Source: Eubacteriales bacterium (GTDB lineage: Bacteria > Bacillota > Clostridia > Acetivibrionales > STF1-152). From it: a DNA stretch of 5,179 nt. The notes under the pieces were generated by a model. That model worked only from the letters and a program-made list of their open reading frames with translations, did not search any database and was not told where the DNA came from. The DNA lies in NCBI GenBank assembly GCA_028703215.1, contig JAQVNH010000093.1, positions 1-5,179 on the forward strand, given 5' to 3'. Positions 1 through 5,179 of this stretch are shown here, piece by piece (position 1 is the first letter of the stretch; each line of letters begins with the position of its first letter). A program made the position numbers and the translations under genes.

Positions 1-76
1 TTTTCAAGGCTTCCAAGATTTCGGTTGTCTATTCAACTGTCAAAGACCAGGCCCTGAATTTACATAATAAGCAATG
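1..76 (-). promoter_or_regulatory. Putative rRNA-operon leader with boxA-like antitermination element
   Basis: Read on the minus strand, positions 49-35 give TGGTCTTTGACAGTT, close to the boxA of E. coli rrn leaders (TGCTCTTTAACAATT as I recall it). The similarity continues to a GACAA element at 27-23. BoxA in nascent rRNA recruits the NusB/NusE (S10) antitermination complex and is found in 16S leaders and in 16S-23S spacers. Firmicute leaders carry the related CTTTGAAAACT form. Because a promoter lies just upstream (83-111), a 16S leader is more likely than a spacer. The rRNA gene itself is not in the window, so the assignment rests on the motif and promoter only. It could instead be the leader of some other leftward transcript. 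Confidence 0.5.
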
Positions 77-82
77 TATGCT

Positions 83-111
83 ATAATATATTCATAGATA
101 ATCCGAATCAA
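83..111 (-). promoter_or_regulatory. Leftward sigma-A-type promoter
   Basis: On the minus strand there is a -35 TTGATT (forward 106-111), a 17-base spacer, and a -10 TATTAT (forward 83-88, five of six matches to TATAAT). The predicted start of transcription is near position 76. AT-rich sequence at about 112-133 lies upstream of the -35, as expected of an UP element in a strong promoter. It would drive the boxA-bearing leader leftward out of the window, divergent from the small gene at 240-551. Confidence 0.55.
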
Positions 112-224
112 ATTTAATCTGTAAAACAAACACATTAAACTTCAGAGGATCTTCGGCCGTTTTATAAGTCGTCTATCGTAACGCTTGCAGTTATGAGGGG
201 ACAAGTCCTATCTAATAAAAAAAT

Positions 225-230
225 GAGGAG
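225..230 (+). promoter_or_regulatory. Ribosome binding site of the small gene
   Basis: GAGGAG lies 9 bases before the ATG at 240 but only 3 bases before the ATG at 234. The spacing favours 240 as the true start. Confidence 0.6.
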
Positions 231-239
231 CGTATGGTT

Positions 240-551
240 ATGGCAGGAAAAGCAAAGAAAATCCAGACAGACAATGACGTAAAGAAAAAAGCCGTCAAAC
301 TTGTCGTTGCTCATTTAAAAAAGAAAATCCCGAATGAATACTTCCCGGGCGAAGAAAGCTTGAAGCTGTGGATCTCAGATATGGAAGAACTGCTGAAAGC
401 TGAAGAATTCAACCTGTCTGAGTATTTTGACATGCGCTCTGAGCTTAACAGCGTTATCGAAGGCGGTCTTGAGGGCGACATGAAATTCAGGATCCGCGAT
501 TCCTGGTACAGTTTCGGAAAAGCCTTGAATAAAAAGCTGAGATTAGATTAG
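240..551 (+). CDS. Small charged protein of unknown function
   Basis: This is a 103-residue open frame that I do not recognise. It looks real: it has a GAGGAG ribosome binding site at a good distance, ordinary codon use, and no other gene on either strand. An upstream ATG at 234 would add two residues but sits too close to that site. The protein is highly charged in blocks. Residues 4-29 are lysine-rich, residues 33-80 are mostly acidic (including the run DMEELLKAEEF at 48-58), and the C-terminal 25 residues are basic again. There is no cysteine, signal peptide or membrane segment, so it is probably a soluble, largely helical cytoplasmic protein. A conserved-looking aromatic patch, RDSWYSFGKAL, lies at 86-96. 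It is convergent with argH and divergent from the putative rRNA promoter, so the context gives no functional clue. A weak -10-like TATAAG lies at 163-168 without a convincing -35. Confidence 0.7.
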   Translation: MAGKAKKIQTDNDVKKKAVKLVVAHLKKKIPNEYFPGEESLKLWISDMEELLKAEEFNLSEYFDMRSELNSVIEGGLEGDMKFRIRDSWYSFGKALNKKLRLD

Positions 552-553
552 CG

Positions 554-611
554 AAAAGCGAGGACTCCGTCGCAATGCTCCCGGGATAAAATATTTGAAA
601 ATTGCTTTCAA
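554..611 (-). terminator. Weak candidate 3'-end hairpins of the argGH transcript
   Basis: Two small inverted repeats lie between the convergent genes. On the minus strand, TTGAAA/TTTCAA (611-606 with 600-595, loop of five) overlaps the argH stop and is followed by an AU-rich stretch. Further on, GCGA/TCGC (573-570 with 561-558) encloses two more GC pairs and is followed directly by TTTT (557-554). Neither is a strong intrinsic terminator: the stems are 6 pairs or fewer and the T run is short. They are listed because no better structure exists in the gap. Confidence 0.25.
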
Positions 612-1996
612 TCCGGGTTCGATATTTTTCGTATGTCTGATTTCCCTTTTTCTATAGCAATCCTAACAGTTTCTTCAGCCGGACCGCCGGTAATCGAGCG
701 TTTCGAAACACAGTTTTCAGCCGAGATATTATTATAAACATCATCGTCAAATAGATGTGAAAATGATCTCAGCTCGTTTAACGACAGTTCCTCTATAGCC
801 ATGTTCTTATCGATGCAGTATAAAACAAGTTTGCCGATTATCTCATGAGCTGTCCTGAATGGGAGTCCTTTGACCGCGAGATAGTCAGCGGCGTCCGTCG
901 CATTTGTGAATCCGCCCTTTGAAGCACTAAGCATTTTTTCCTTATTGATTTTCATGGACGAAATCATTCCGAAGAATACACTGAGACATTGTTTAACGGT
1001 GTCAACGGAATCAAACAGAGCTTCCTTATCCTCCTGCATATCTTTGTTATACGCGAGGGGGAGACCTTTCATCGTTGCCAGCAGGGACATAAGGTTACCG
1101 AATGTCCTTCCGGATTTGCCTCTTACAAGCTCGGCAACATCGGGATTTTTCTTCTGGGGCATTATGCTGCTGCCGGTGCTGAAAGCGTCATCAAGCCTTA
1201 TAAAATTAAACTCTCCGGATGACCACAGTACTATTTCCTCGGAGAACCTTGAAAGATGCATCATAATCATCGAGATGCAATAGAGCAGTTCTGCGACAAA
1301 ATCCCTGTCGCTGACCGCATCCATGCTGTTTTCCGTAATACTGCCGAAACCAAGCTCCTTTGCGATCATGCTTCGGTCGAGCGGATAGGTCGTGCCGGCC
1401 AGAGCGCCTGATCCGAGAGGCATTACATCGGTCCTGTCGTAACAATCCTCAAGTCTGCCTGTATCCCTTTTGAACATCTGAAAATACGCCATAATATGAT
1501 GCGCAAATGTAACAGGCTGGGCCTTCTGCAAGTGAGTGTATCCCGGCATGACCGTTGCGGTGTGTGCCTCGGCGATTTCAAGCAGAGCGGTCCCGAGCTC
1601 CAGAATCAAGGATTTGATTTCGTTTATCTGCTCTTTTGCGTACATTCGAAGATCCAGAGCGACCTGGTCGTTTCTGCTTCTGCCTGTGTGAAGCTTGCGG
1701 CCGGTGTCACCGATTTTATTTATGAGGGCAGTCTCAATCAAAGTGTGTATGTCTTCGGCATCGGAGTCGAAAGACAAGGTGCCGTTTGTGATTTCTTCAA
1801 GTATCCGGTCAAGCGCTCCGCATATTTTTTCCGACTCTTCCGTGGATATAATGCCCTGTTTCCCTAGCATGCGGGCATGCGCAATGCTTCCGGCTATATC
1901 ATGTTTATACAAACGGCTGTCGAACCGGAGAGATGAGTTGAAACTATCTGCCGAAGCATCAGTATTTTTTGTAAACCTTCCTCCCCAGAGCTTCAT
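608..1996 (-). CDS. argH: Argininosuccinate lyase
   Basis: ArgH cleaves argininosuccinate to arginine and fumarate, the last step of arginine synthesis, as a cytoplasmic homotetramer. At 462 residues the protein is full length for the fumarase/aspartase superfamily. It begins MKLWGGRF, as is typical for ArgH, and shows the three conserved blocks that build the active sites: TGRSRNDQ at 104-111, GYTHLQKAQP at 152-161 with the histidine of the catalytic region at 155, and the signature GSSIMPQKKNPD at 275-286. One of the serines at 276-277 is the catalytic residue on the mobile loop. The start is fixed by a strong GGAGG seven bases upstream. The gene lies 17 bases after the argG stop on the same strand, so the two are almost certainly co-transcribed and regulated from the argG promoter. 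Nothing is missing or unusual. Confidence 0.97.
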   Translation of the reverse strand: MKLWGGRFTKNTDASADSFNSSLRFDSRLYKHDIAGSIAHARMLGKQGIISTEESEKICGALDRILEEITNGTLSFDSDAEDIHTLIETALINKIGDTGRKLHTGRSRNDQVALDLRMYAKEQINEIKSLILELGTALLEIAEAHTATVMPGYTHLQKAQPVTFAHHIMAYFQMFKRDTGRLEDCYDRTDVMPLGSGALAGTTYPLDRSMIAKELGFGSITENSMDAVSDRDFVAELLYCISMIMMHLSRFSEEIVLWSSGEFNFIRLDDAFSTGSSIMPQKKNPDVAELVRGKSGRTFGNLMSLLATMKGLPLAYNKDMQEDKEALFDSVDTVKQCLSVFFGMISSMKINKEKMLSASKGGFTNATDAADYLAVKGLPFRTAHEIIGKLVLYCIDKNMAIEELSLNELRSFSHLFDDDVYNNISAENCVSKRSITGGPAEETVRIAIEKGKSDIRKISNPD

Positions 1997-2000
1997 AGGA

Positions 2001-2008
2001 ACACCTCC
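2001..2008 (-). promoter_or_regulatory. argH ribosome binding site
   Basis: On the minus strand this reads GGAGGTGT, a near-perfect match to the 16S anti-Shine-Dalgarno sequence. The GGAGG core (2008-2004) ends seven bases before the argH ATG. It occupies most of the 17-base argG-argH gap, which gives argH its own strong initiation within the operon. Confidence 0.8.
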
Positions 2009-2013
2009 AAATT

Positions 2014-3240
2014 TTACTCTTTTTTCTTCTTTGCATTCTTTTGATCCATCAAGGCCTTGACTTTCAACGGAAGACCGAACAGATTGATAAATCCCCCGGC
2101 ATCCTTTTGATCATATACATCATCCCTGCCAAATGTGGACAGTTCATGGCTATACAGCGAATAGTCCGATTCAGCTCCTGCGGGAGTGCAATTACCCTTG
2201 TAAAGCTTCATTCTGACTGTGCCCGTGACGTTTTGCTGCGTGCTGTCGACAAAGCAGGAGATGGCCTCTCTGAGAGGCGTGTACCATTGTCCGAAATAAA
2301 CCAGCTCTGCAAATTTTTGTGAAACGATATCCTTGTAGTGAAGAGTGTCTCTGTCAAGGCAGAGAAGCTCGAGCTCTCTGTGCGCGGCATATAGTATGGT
2401 CCCGCCCGGGGTTTCATACACGCCTCTAGACTTCATTCCGACCAGCCGGTTTTCAACCATGTCGACAATTCCGACTCCGTTTTCGCCTCCGAGCTTGTTC
2501 AGCATTTCAATGATTTTTACCGGACTGTACGGGGTCCCGTTTATTTTTTCGGGTATTCCCTGCTCGAAATAAATCTCGATATAGGCGGGCTTGTCCGGCG
2601 CATTTTCGGGAGCAACCATCATTTTGAGGATCTTATCGTAGTCAGGCTCATTGCGTGGATCCTCCAGATCCGCGCCTTCATGGCTGAGATGCCAGAGATT
2701 TCTGTCCATGCTGTAGTTGTCTTTTTTAGTGACGGGAACGGGAATGTTTCTTTCCCTCGCGTAATCTATCGCATCTTCGCGCGACTTGATATCCCAGATC
2801 CTCCATGGCGCTATTATCTTGAGCTCGGGAGCCAGCGCTTTTACAGTAAGTTCAAACCTGACCTGGTCATTTCCTTTTCCTGTAGCGCCGTGCGAGATTG
2901 CCTGCGCTCCCTCGGCTTTAGCTATCTCCACGAGTCTTTTCGCAATAAGAGGTCTTGCAAACGATGTGCCGAGAAGATATTTGCCCTCGTATACCGCATT
3001 TGCTTTCAGCGTCGGAAATACGAAATCGGTTACGAATTCATCCTTGAGATCCTCGATAAATATTTTGGAGGCGCCGGTCCTTATGGCTTTTTCCTTAAGA
3101 GGTTCAAGCTCTTCTCCCTGTCCGACGTCAGCGGCCATTGCTATGACTTCATATCCGTAGTTTTCTTTGAGCCACGGAATAATTATCGATGTATCCAGCC
3201 CTCCCGAGTATGCGAGTACTATTTTTTGCTTTGCTTTCAT
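2014..3240 (-). CDS. argG: Argininosuccinate synthase
   Basis: ArgG condenses citrulline and aspartate using ATP, through a citrullyl-AMP intermediate, to give argininosuccinate, the substrate of the neighbouring ArgH. At 408 residues it has the usual length of the common (type I) bacterial enzyme. The N-terminal PP-loop AYSGGLDTS at 10-18 binds ATP. EGKYLLGTSFARPLI at 85-99 and GATGKGNDQVRFE at 118-130 form the nucleotide, citrulline and aspartate site. SMDRNLWHLSHEGADLEDP at 177-195 and KSRGVYETPGGTIL at 270-283 are further family blocks. The C-terminus ends in a lysine-rich tail (KKKKE), as in many homologues, where the C-terminal helix helps tetramer assembly. The start is supported by GGAGGGA six bases upstream. 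It is the first gene of the argG-argH operon, with a candidate ArgR-controlled promoter at 3307-3336. Confidence 0.97.
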   Translation of the reverse strand: MKAKQKIVLAYSGGLDTSIIIPWLKENYGYEVIAMAADVGQGEELEPLKEKAIRTGASKIFIEDLKDEFVTDFVFPTLKANAVYEGKYLLGTSFARPLIAKRLVEIAKAEGAQAISHGATGKGNDQVRFELTVKALAPELKIIAPWRIWDIKSREDAIDYARERNIPVPVTKKDNYSMDRNLWHLSHEGADLEDPRNEPDYDKILKMMVAPENAPDKPAYIEIYFEQGIPEKINGTPYSPVKIIEMLNKLGGENGVGIVDMVENRLVGMKSRGVYETPGGTILYAAHRELELLCLDRDTLHYKDIVSQKFAELVYFGQWYTPLREAISCFVDSTQQNVTGTVRMKLYKGNCTPAGAESDYSLYSHELSTFGRDDVYDQKDAGGFINLFGLPLKVKALMDQKNAKKKKE

Positions 3241-3246
3241 ACAAAA

Positions 3247-3253
3247 TCCCTCC
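3247..3253 (-). promoter_or_regulatory. argG ribosome binding site
   Basis: On the minus strand this reads GGAGGGA, six bases before the argG ATG. It confirms the annotated start. Confidence 0.75.
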
Positions 3254-3258
3254 GATAT

Positions 3259-3286
3259 ATGTTAAAATAAAAAAAACAGGTGTCAA
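3259..3286 (-). promoter_or_regulatory. Possible second, proximal argG promoter
   Basis: A perfect -35 TTGACA on the minus strand (3286-3281) is followed after 16 bases by TAACAT (3264-3259), four of six matches to the -10 consensus. Transcription would start near 3252, leaving the Shine-Dalgarno sequence at the very 5' end of the mRNA. That makes this a poorer choice than the upstream promoter despite the perfect -35. Confidence 0.25.
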
Positions 3287-3291
3287 CAGCA

Positions 3292-3321
3292 TTTCAATTA
3301 CTTATGATTATACATTACAAT
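3292..3321 (+). promoter_or_regulatory. Possible ruvCAB promoter
   Basis: A -10 TACAAT (3316-3321, five of six matches) is preceded after 18 bases by a poor -35 TTTCAA (3292-3297). Transcription would start near 3328, about 54 bases before the ruvC ATG. The -35 is weak, so this is tentative. An alternative -10, TATCAT at 3336-3341, has no usable -35. The candidate start would lie inside the palindrome at 3319-3336. Confidence 0.25.
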
Positions 3322-3335
3322 GCATAAATATGCAA
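3307..3335 (-). promoter_or_regulatory. Candidate argGH promoter
   Basis: On the minus strand there is a perfect -10 TATAAT (3312-3307), a 17-base spacer, and a -35-position TTGCAT (3335-3330, matching TTG only). Transcription would begin near 3300 and give a leader of about 60 bases with a clear ribosome binding site. The palindrome at 3319-3336 covers the -35 and most of the spacer, the expected place for a repressor. No attenuator or T-box structure fits in so short a leader. Confidence 0.55.
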
Positions 3336-3336
3336 T
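3319..3336. promoter_or_regulatory. ARG-box-like operator (putative ArgR/AhrC site)
   Basis: The 18 bases AATGCATAAATATGCAAT contain the perfect inverted repeat TGCATA-AA-TATGCA. Against the E. coli ARG box consensus WNTGAATWWWWATTCANW, 16 of 18 positions agree. The two differences are symmetrical (A to C in the left arm, T to G in the right), which suggests a lineage-specific form of the site. ArgR/AhrC is the hexameric arginine-responsive repressor of biosynthetic arg genes. The location directly over the argG promoter supports the assignment. The arg regulator gene is not in the window. Confidence 0.55.
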
Positions 3337-3367
3337 ATCATTTTTGATTCTGTTTGGCGTTCAGGCG

Positions 3368-3373
3368 AGAGGA
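3368..3373 (+). promoter_or_regulatory. ruvC ribosome binding site
   Basis: AGAGGA lies eight bases before the ATG at 3382. This favours that start over the second in-frame ATG at 3391. Confidence 0.6.
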
Positions 3374-3381
3374 CTCCGATA

Positions 3382-3870
3382 ATGGTCATTATGGGCATTG
3401 ACCCGGGATTTGCGATAACAGGATACGGCGTGGTGGAATATAAAGGGAATAAATTTTCTGTGCTTGGATACGGTGTCATAACAACTACTGCAGGTACCGA
3501 CCTTCACGATCGTCTGCTCAAAATCGACAAAGAGCTTGCTGCGCTTATAGTGCGATTTAAGCCGGACGCAGTTTCGGTAGAGGAACTTTTTTTTAATAAG
3601 AACATCAAAACAGCCATAGCTGCCGCGCATGGCAGGGGAGTAGCTCTGCTGGCCGGTGCAAGGTCCGGGGCGAAAGTATTCGAATATACTCCGCTGCAGG
3701 TAAAACAGGCGGTGGTAGGTTACGGAAGGGCTTCAAAGGAACAGGTTCAGCTGATGGTAAAAGCTATTCTGAATACTGCGGTGATACCAAAACCCGATGA
3801 CGCCGCGGACGCGCTTGCGGTTGCAATATGCCATGCACATTCAAGTAAAATAATATCGTACGGGATATAG
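3382..3870 (+). CDS. ruvC: Holliday junction resolvase RuvC
   Basis: RuvC is the dimeric endonuclease that cuts four-way DNA junctions symmetrically to finish homologous recombination and repair, acting with RuvAB. The 162-residue protein has the RNase H-like fold signature MGIDPGFAITGYGVV at 4-18. All four metal-binding acidic residues of the family are present: Asp7, Glu67 (in SVEELFF), Asp140 and Asp143 (in PDDAADALAVAICH). VFEYTPLQVKQAVVGYGRASKEQVQ at 99-123 is the conserved DNA-contact region. It is about ten residues shorter at the C-terminus than E. coli RuvC, which is normal for Firmicutes. The ATG at 3382 gives the standard family N-terminus. It is the first gene of ruvC-ruvA-ruvB and is divergent from argG. 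The stop is eight bases before the ruvA start. Confidence 0.97.
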   Translation: MVIMGIDPGFAITGYGVVEYKGNKFSVLGYGVITTTAGTDLHDRLLKIDKELAALIVRFKPDAVSVEELFFNKNIKTAIAAAHGRGVALLAGARSGAKVFEYTPLQVKQAVVGYGRASKEQVQLMVKAILNTAVIPKPDDAADALAVAICHAHSSKIISYGI

Positions 3871-3873
3871 GAG
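3869..3873 (+). promoter_or_regulatory. ruvA ribosome binding site overlapping the ruvC stop
   Basis: AGGAG shares its first two bases with the ruvC stop codon (TAG, 3868-3870) and lies five bases before the ruvA ATG. Ribosomes finishing ruvC would expose or reload on this site, which suggests translational coupling of the two genes. Confidence 0.75.
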
Positions 3874-3878
3874 AATAT

Positions 3879-4487
3879 ATGTTTGATTATATTCGCGGAA
3901 AAATCGACAGCAAAAGCGGCGACTGTATCGTTTTGGAAAGCGGCGGAATCGGCTTTAAGATTTATTCATCACTTATGACAATGGAGAGGACCGGACAAAT
4001 AGGGAGTGAGACGACACTCTATACACATCTTTATCTGAGGGAAGGGATAATGGACCTTTACGGGTTCTTCAGCCGAGAAGAGCGAAGAATGTTCGAAATG
4101 CTTCTTTCGGTATCCGGGATAGGTCCCAAAGCTGCAATTTCGCTTTTGTCGGTGCTTCAGCCATCACAGTTCGCGCTTGCGGTAATGAGCGGGGACGCCA
4201 AGAGTCTCACCAGGGCACAGGGGATCGGGATGAAGACCGCGCAGAGAGTTATTCTTGAACTCAAAGATAAAATCAAGAAAGAGCAATTTGCTTTTCTTGA
4301 GGGGATATCTGAAAACACAGGTCCGTCCGCCGAAGGCGAAGAAGTTCGCGAGGCGATAGGAGCTCTGATGGTTCTGGGTTATACCGCCCTGGAATCAAAC
4401 AAGGCAGTAAAGGCGGTATATACTGAGGGCATGACTCTTGAAACGATAATCAGAAACGCTTTAAGGAACGTTTCCGGTAGAGTTTAG
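3879..4487 (+). CDS. ruvA: Holliday junction branch migration protein RuvA
   Basis: RuvA forms a tetramer that holds the Holliday junction in a square-planar state and loads RuvB motors on opposite arms. At 202 residues it is full length and shows all three domains. An N-terminal OB fold spans about 1-63 (MFDYIRGKI start and DLYGFF end). The middle domain has two helix-hairpin-helix motifs, VSGIGPKAA at 78-86 and AQGIGMKTAQR at 113-123. After a variable linker, a C-terminal three-helix domain at about 154-202 contacts RuvB. In the acidic pin loop, Glu55 is kept but the position of E. coli Asp56 is Gly (REGIMDLYGF at 54-63). The gene starts eight bases after the ruvC stop and is followed by an 80-base gap before ruvB. 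Confidence 0.96.
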   Translation: MFDYIRGKIDSKSGDCIVLESGGIGFKIYSSLMTMERTGQIGSETTLYTHLYLREGIMDLYGFFSREERRMFEMLLSVSGIGPKAAISLLSVLQPSQFALAVMSGDAKSLTRAQGIGMKTAQRVILELKDKIKKEQFAFLEGISENTGPSAEGEEVREAIGALMVLGYTALESNKAVKAVYTEGMTLETIIRNALRNVSGRV

Positions 4488-4554
4488 GGAATATCTCCGG
4501 CAGAGGAAGACTTCTCATACTGAGGACTTACAAAGTCGGATATGATACATATGT

Positions 4555-4560
4555 GAGAGA
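4555..4560 (+). promoter_or_regulatory. Ribosome binding site deciding the ruvB start
   Basis: GAGAGA is a moderate purine-rich site seven bases before the ATG at 4568. The in-frame ATG at 4583 has only a weak GGCGG upstream. An in-frame TGA at 4565-4567 rules out any earlier start. Confidence 0.45.
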
Positions 4561-4567
4561 ATTATGA

Positions 4568-5179
4568 ATGGCGGTGCATACAATGGATGAAGAAAGACTT
4601 GTCGGCTGCGAGATGACGCACATTGACAGTGACGACTACAGTCTCAGGCCCAGGACTTTTGACGAGTACGTAGGCCAAAAAGTAGTTAAGGACAATCTCA
4701 AAATATTTATAGAAGCTGCAAAACAAAGGAAAGAAGCGCTTGACCATGTTTTGCTTTATGGTCCTCCGGGACTCGGGAAGACCACTCTTGCATATATAAT
4801 AGCTTCCGAACTGGGCGTGAATATAAAGGTCACATCGGGTCCTGCCATTGAAAAACCCGGCGATCTGGCTGCAATAATCACAAATCTCGGGCCATACGAC
4901 GTTCTTTTTATCGATGAGATCCACAGGCTGAACAGGACTGTCGAGGAAATACTTTACCCGGCCATGGAAGATTACGCGCTTGATATAATTATCGGAAAAG
5001 GGCCAAGCGCAAGGTCGATCAGGCTCGATCTTCCGAAATTTACGCTGATAGGCGCGACGACCAGGGCGGGAATGCTTACCTCTCCGCTCAGAGACAGATT
5101 CGGAGTAATTAACCGGCTGGATCTCTACAACCGCGTTGAGCTCCAGACTATCGTGAAGAGGTCCGCAAATATACTAAAT
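4568..5179 (+). CDS. ruvB: Holliday junction branch migration helicase RuvB (N-terminal part)
   Basis: RuvB is the hexameric AAA+ ATPase that pumps DNA through the RuvA-bound junction. The frame is open to the window edge, giving the first 204 residues of a protein usually near 330-340. The lost part is the rest of the AAA+ lid and the C-terminal winged-helix DNA-binding domain. Visible motifs are the N-terminal SLRPRTFDEYVGQ (25-37), Walker A GPPGLGKTT (65-73), Walker B FIDEIHR (114-120), sensor 1 IGATTRAG (161-168) and SPLRDRFG (172-179), whose Arg175 corresponds to the trans-acting arginine finger. The LDIIIGKGPSARSI segment (138-151) matches the beta-hairpin that contacts RuvA. The start at 4568 is chosen on its ribosome binding site; 4583 would shorten it by five residues. 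It is the third gene of ruvCAB, probably co-transcribed, since the 80-base gap holds no terminator. Confidence 0.96.
   Translation, partial: MAVHTMDEERLVGCEMTHIDSDDYSLRPRTFDEYVGQKVVKDNLKIFIEAAKQRKEALDHVLLYGPPGLGKTTLAYIIASELGVNIKVTSGPAIEKPGDLAAIITNLGPYDVLFIDEIHRLNRTVEEILYPAMEDYALDIIIGKGPSARSIRLDLPKFTLIGATTRAGMLTSPLRDRFGVINRLDLYNRVELQTIVKRSANILN

Noticed and set aside
199..208. Short palindrome GGACAAGTCC before the small gene, as a possible operator or hairpin
   Set aside because: The arms are four bases with a two-base centre, too small for an RNA stem and too short to call an operator without other copies.
906..2060. Several plus-strand frames of 77-125 codons opposite argH
   Set aside because: argH is intact and full length with all catalytic motifs in the opposite strand, and these frames show no family features or convincing start sites.
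2680..3270. A 196-codon open frame on the plus strand opposite argG
   Set aside because: It lies wholly antisense to the well-supported argG start half, has no ribosome binding site of note, and encodes no recognisable motif. It is a by-product of argG codon composition.
560..3378. The ten bases GAGGACTCCG occur both after the small gene (560-569) and before ruvC (3369-3378)
   Set aside because: There are only two copies in unrelated contexts, one of them next to a ribosome binding site. There is no extension of the match, so chance is the simplest explanation.
4564..4590. A tiny eight-codon frame (MNGGAYNG) overlapping the ruvB start, as a possible leader peptide
   Set aside because: Its ATG is only three bases from the purine-rich site, which fits ruvB better, and such frames occur by chance. 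There is no sign of coupling beyond the overlap.
1..5179. Mobile element, CRISPR array, tRNA, riboswitch, or novel multi-gene system
   Set aside because: No transposase or integrase, no terminal repeats, no regularly spaced repeats, and no cloverleaf or long structured leader were seen. The gene content is conserved housekeeping apart from one small unknown gene.

Overview
The window reads as ordinary chromosomal housekeeping DNA from a Gram-positive bacterium, most likely a Clostridia-type Firmicute. The basis is strong GGAGG-type ribosome binding sites before most genes, mid-range GC with many AGA/AGG and ATA codons, and Firmicute-like ArgG and ArgH proteins. RuvC is also present, as in Clostridia, whereas Bacillus relies on another resolvase. 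This placement is inference; no species is claimed.

Layout. Positions 1-111 carry a leftward sigma-A-type promoter and a short leader with a boxA-like antitermination sequence. It resembles the start of a ribosomal RNA operon whose 16S gene would lie beyond the left edge. Diverging from it is a small unrecognised gene (240-551, +, 103 aa). Next, on the minus strand, is the argG-argH operon (3240 down to 608), encoding the last two steps of arginine synthesis, with 17 bases between the genes. The 141-base gap at 3241-3381 separates argG from the divergent recombination cluster ruvC-ruvA-ruvB (+), which runs off the right edge inside ruvB.

How the genes work together. ArgG joins citrulline and aspartate to make argininosuccinate, and ArgH splits it into arginine and fumarate. 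The argG upstream gap has an 18-base palindrome close to the ArgR operator consensus (ARG box), placed across the -35 and spacer of a good candidate argG promoter, which fits repression by arginine. RuvA binds Holliday junctions, RuvB is the hexameric AAA+ branch-migration motor, and RuvC is the resolvase. All catalytic residues checked in these proteins are present.

No previously undescribed multi-gene system was found. The points most worth a second look are the putative rRNA leader at the left edge, the ARG-box-like operator and its possible side effect on ruvC transcription, the orphan small gene, and a glycine at one acidic-pin position of RuvA.
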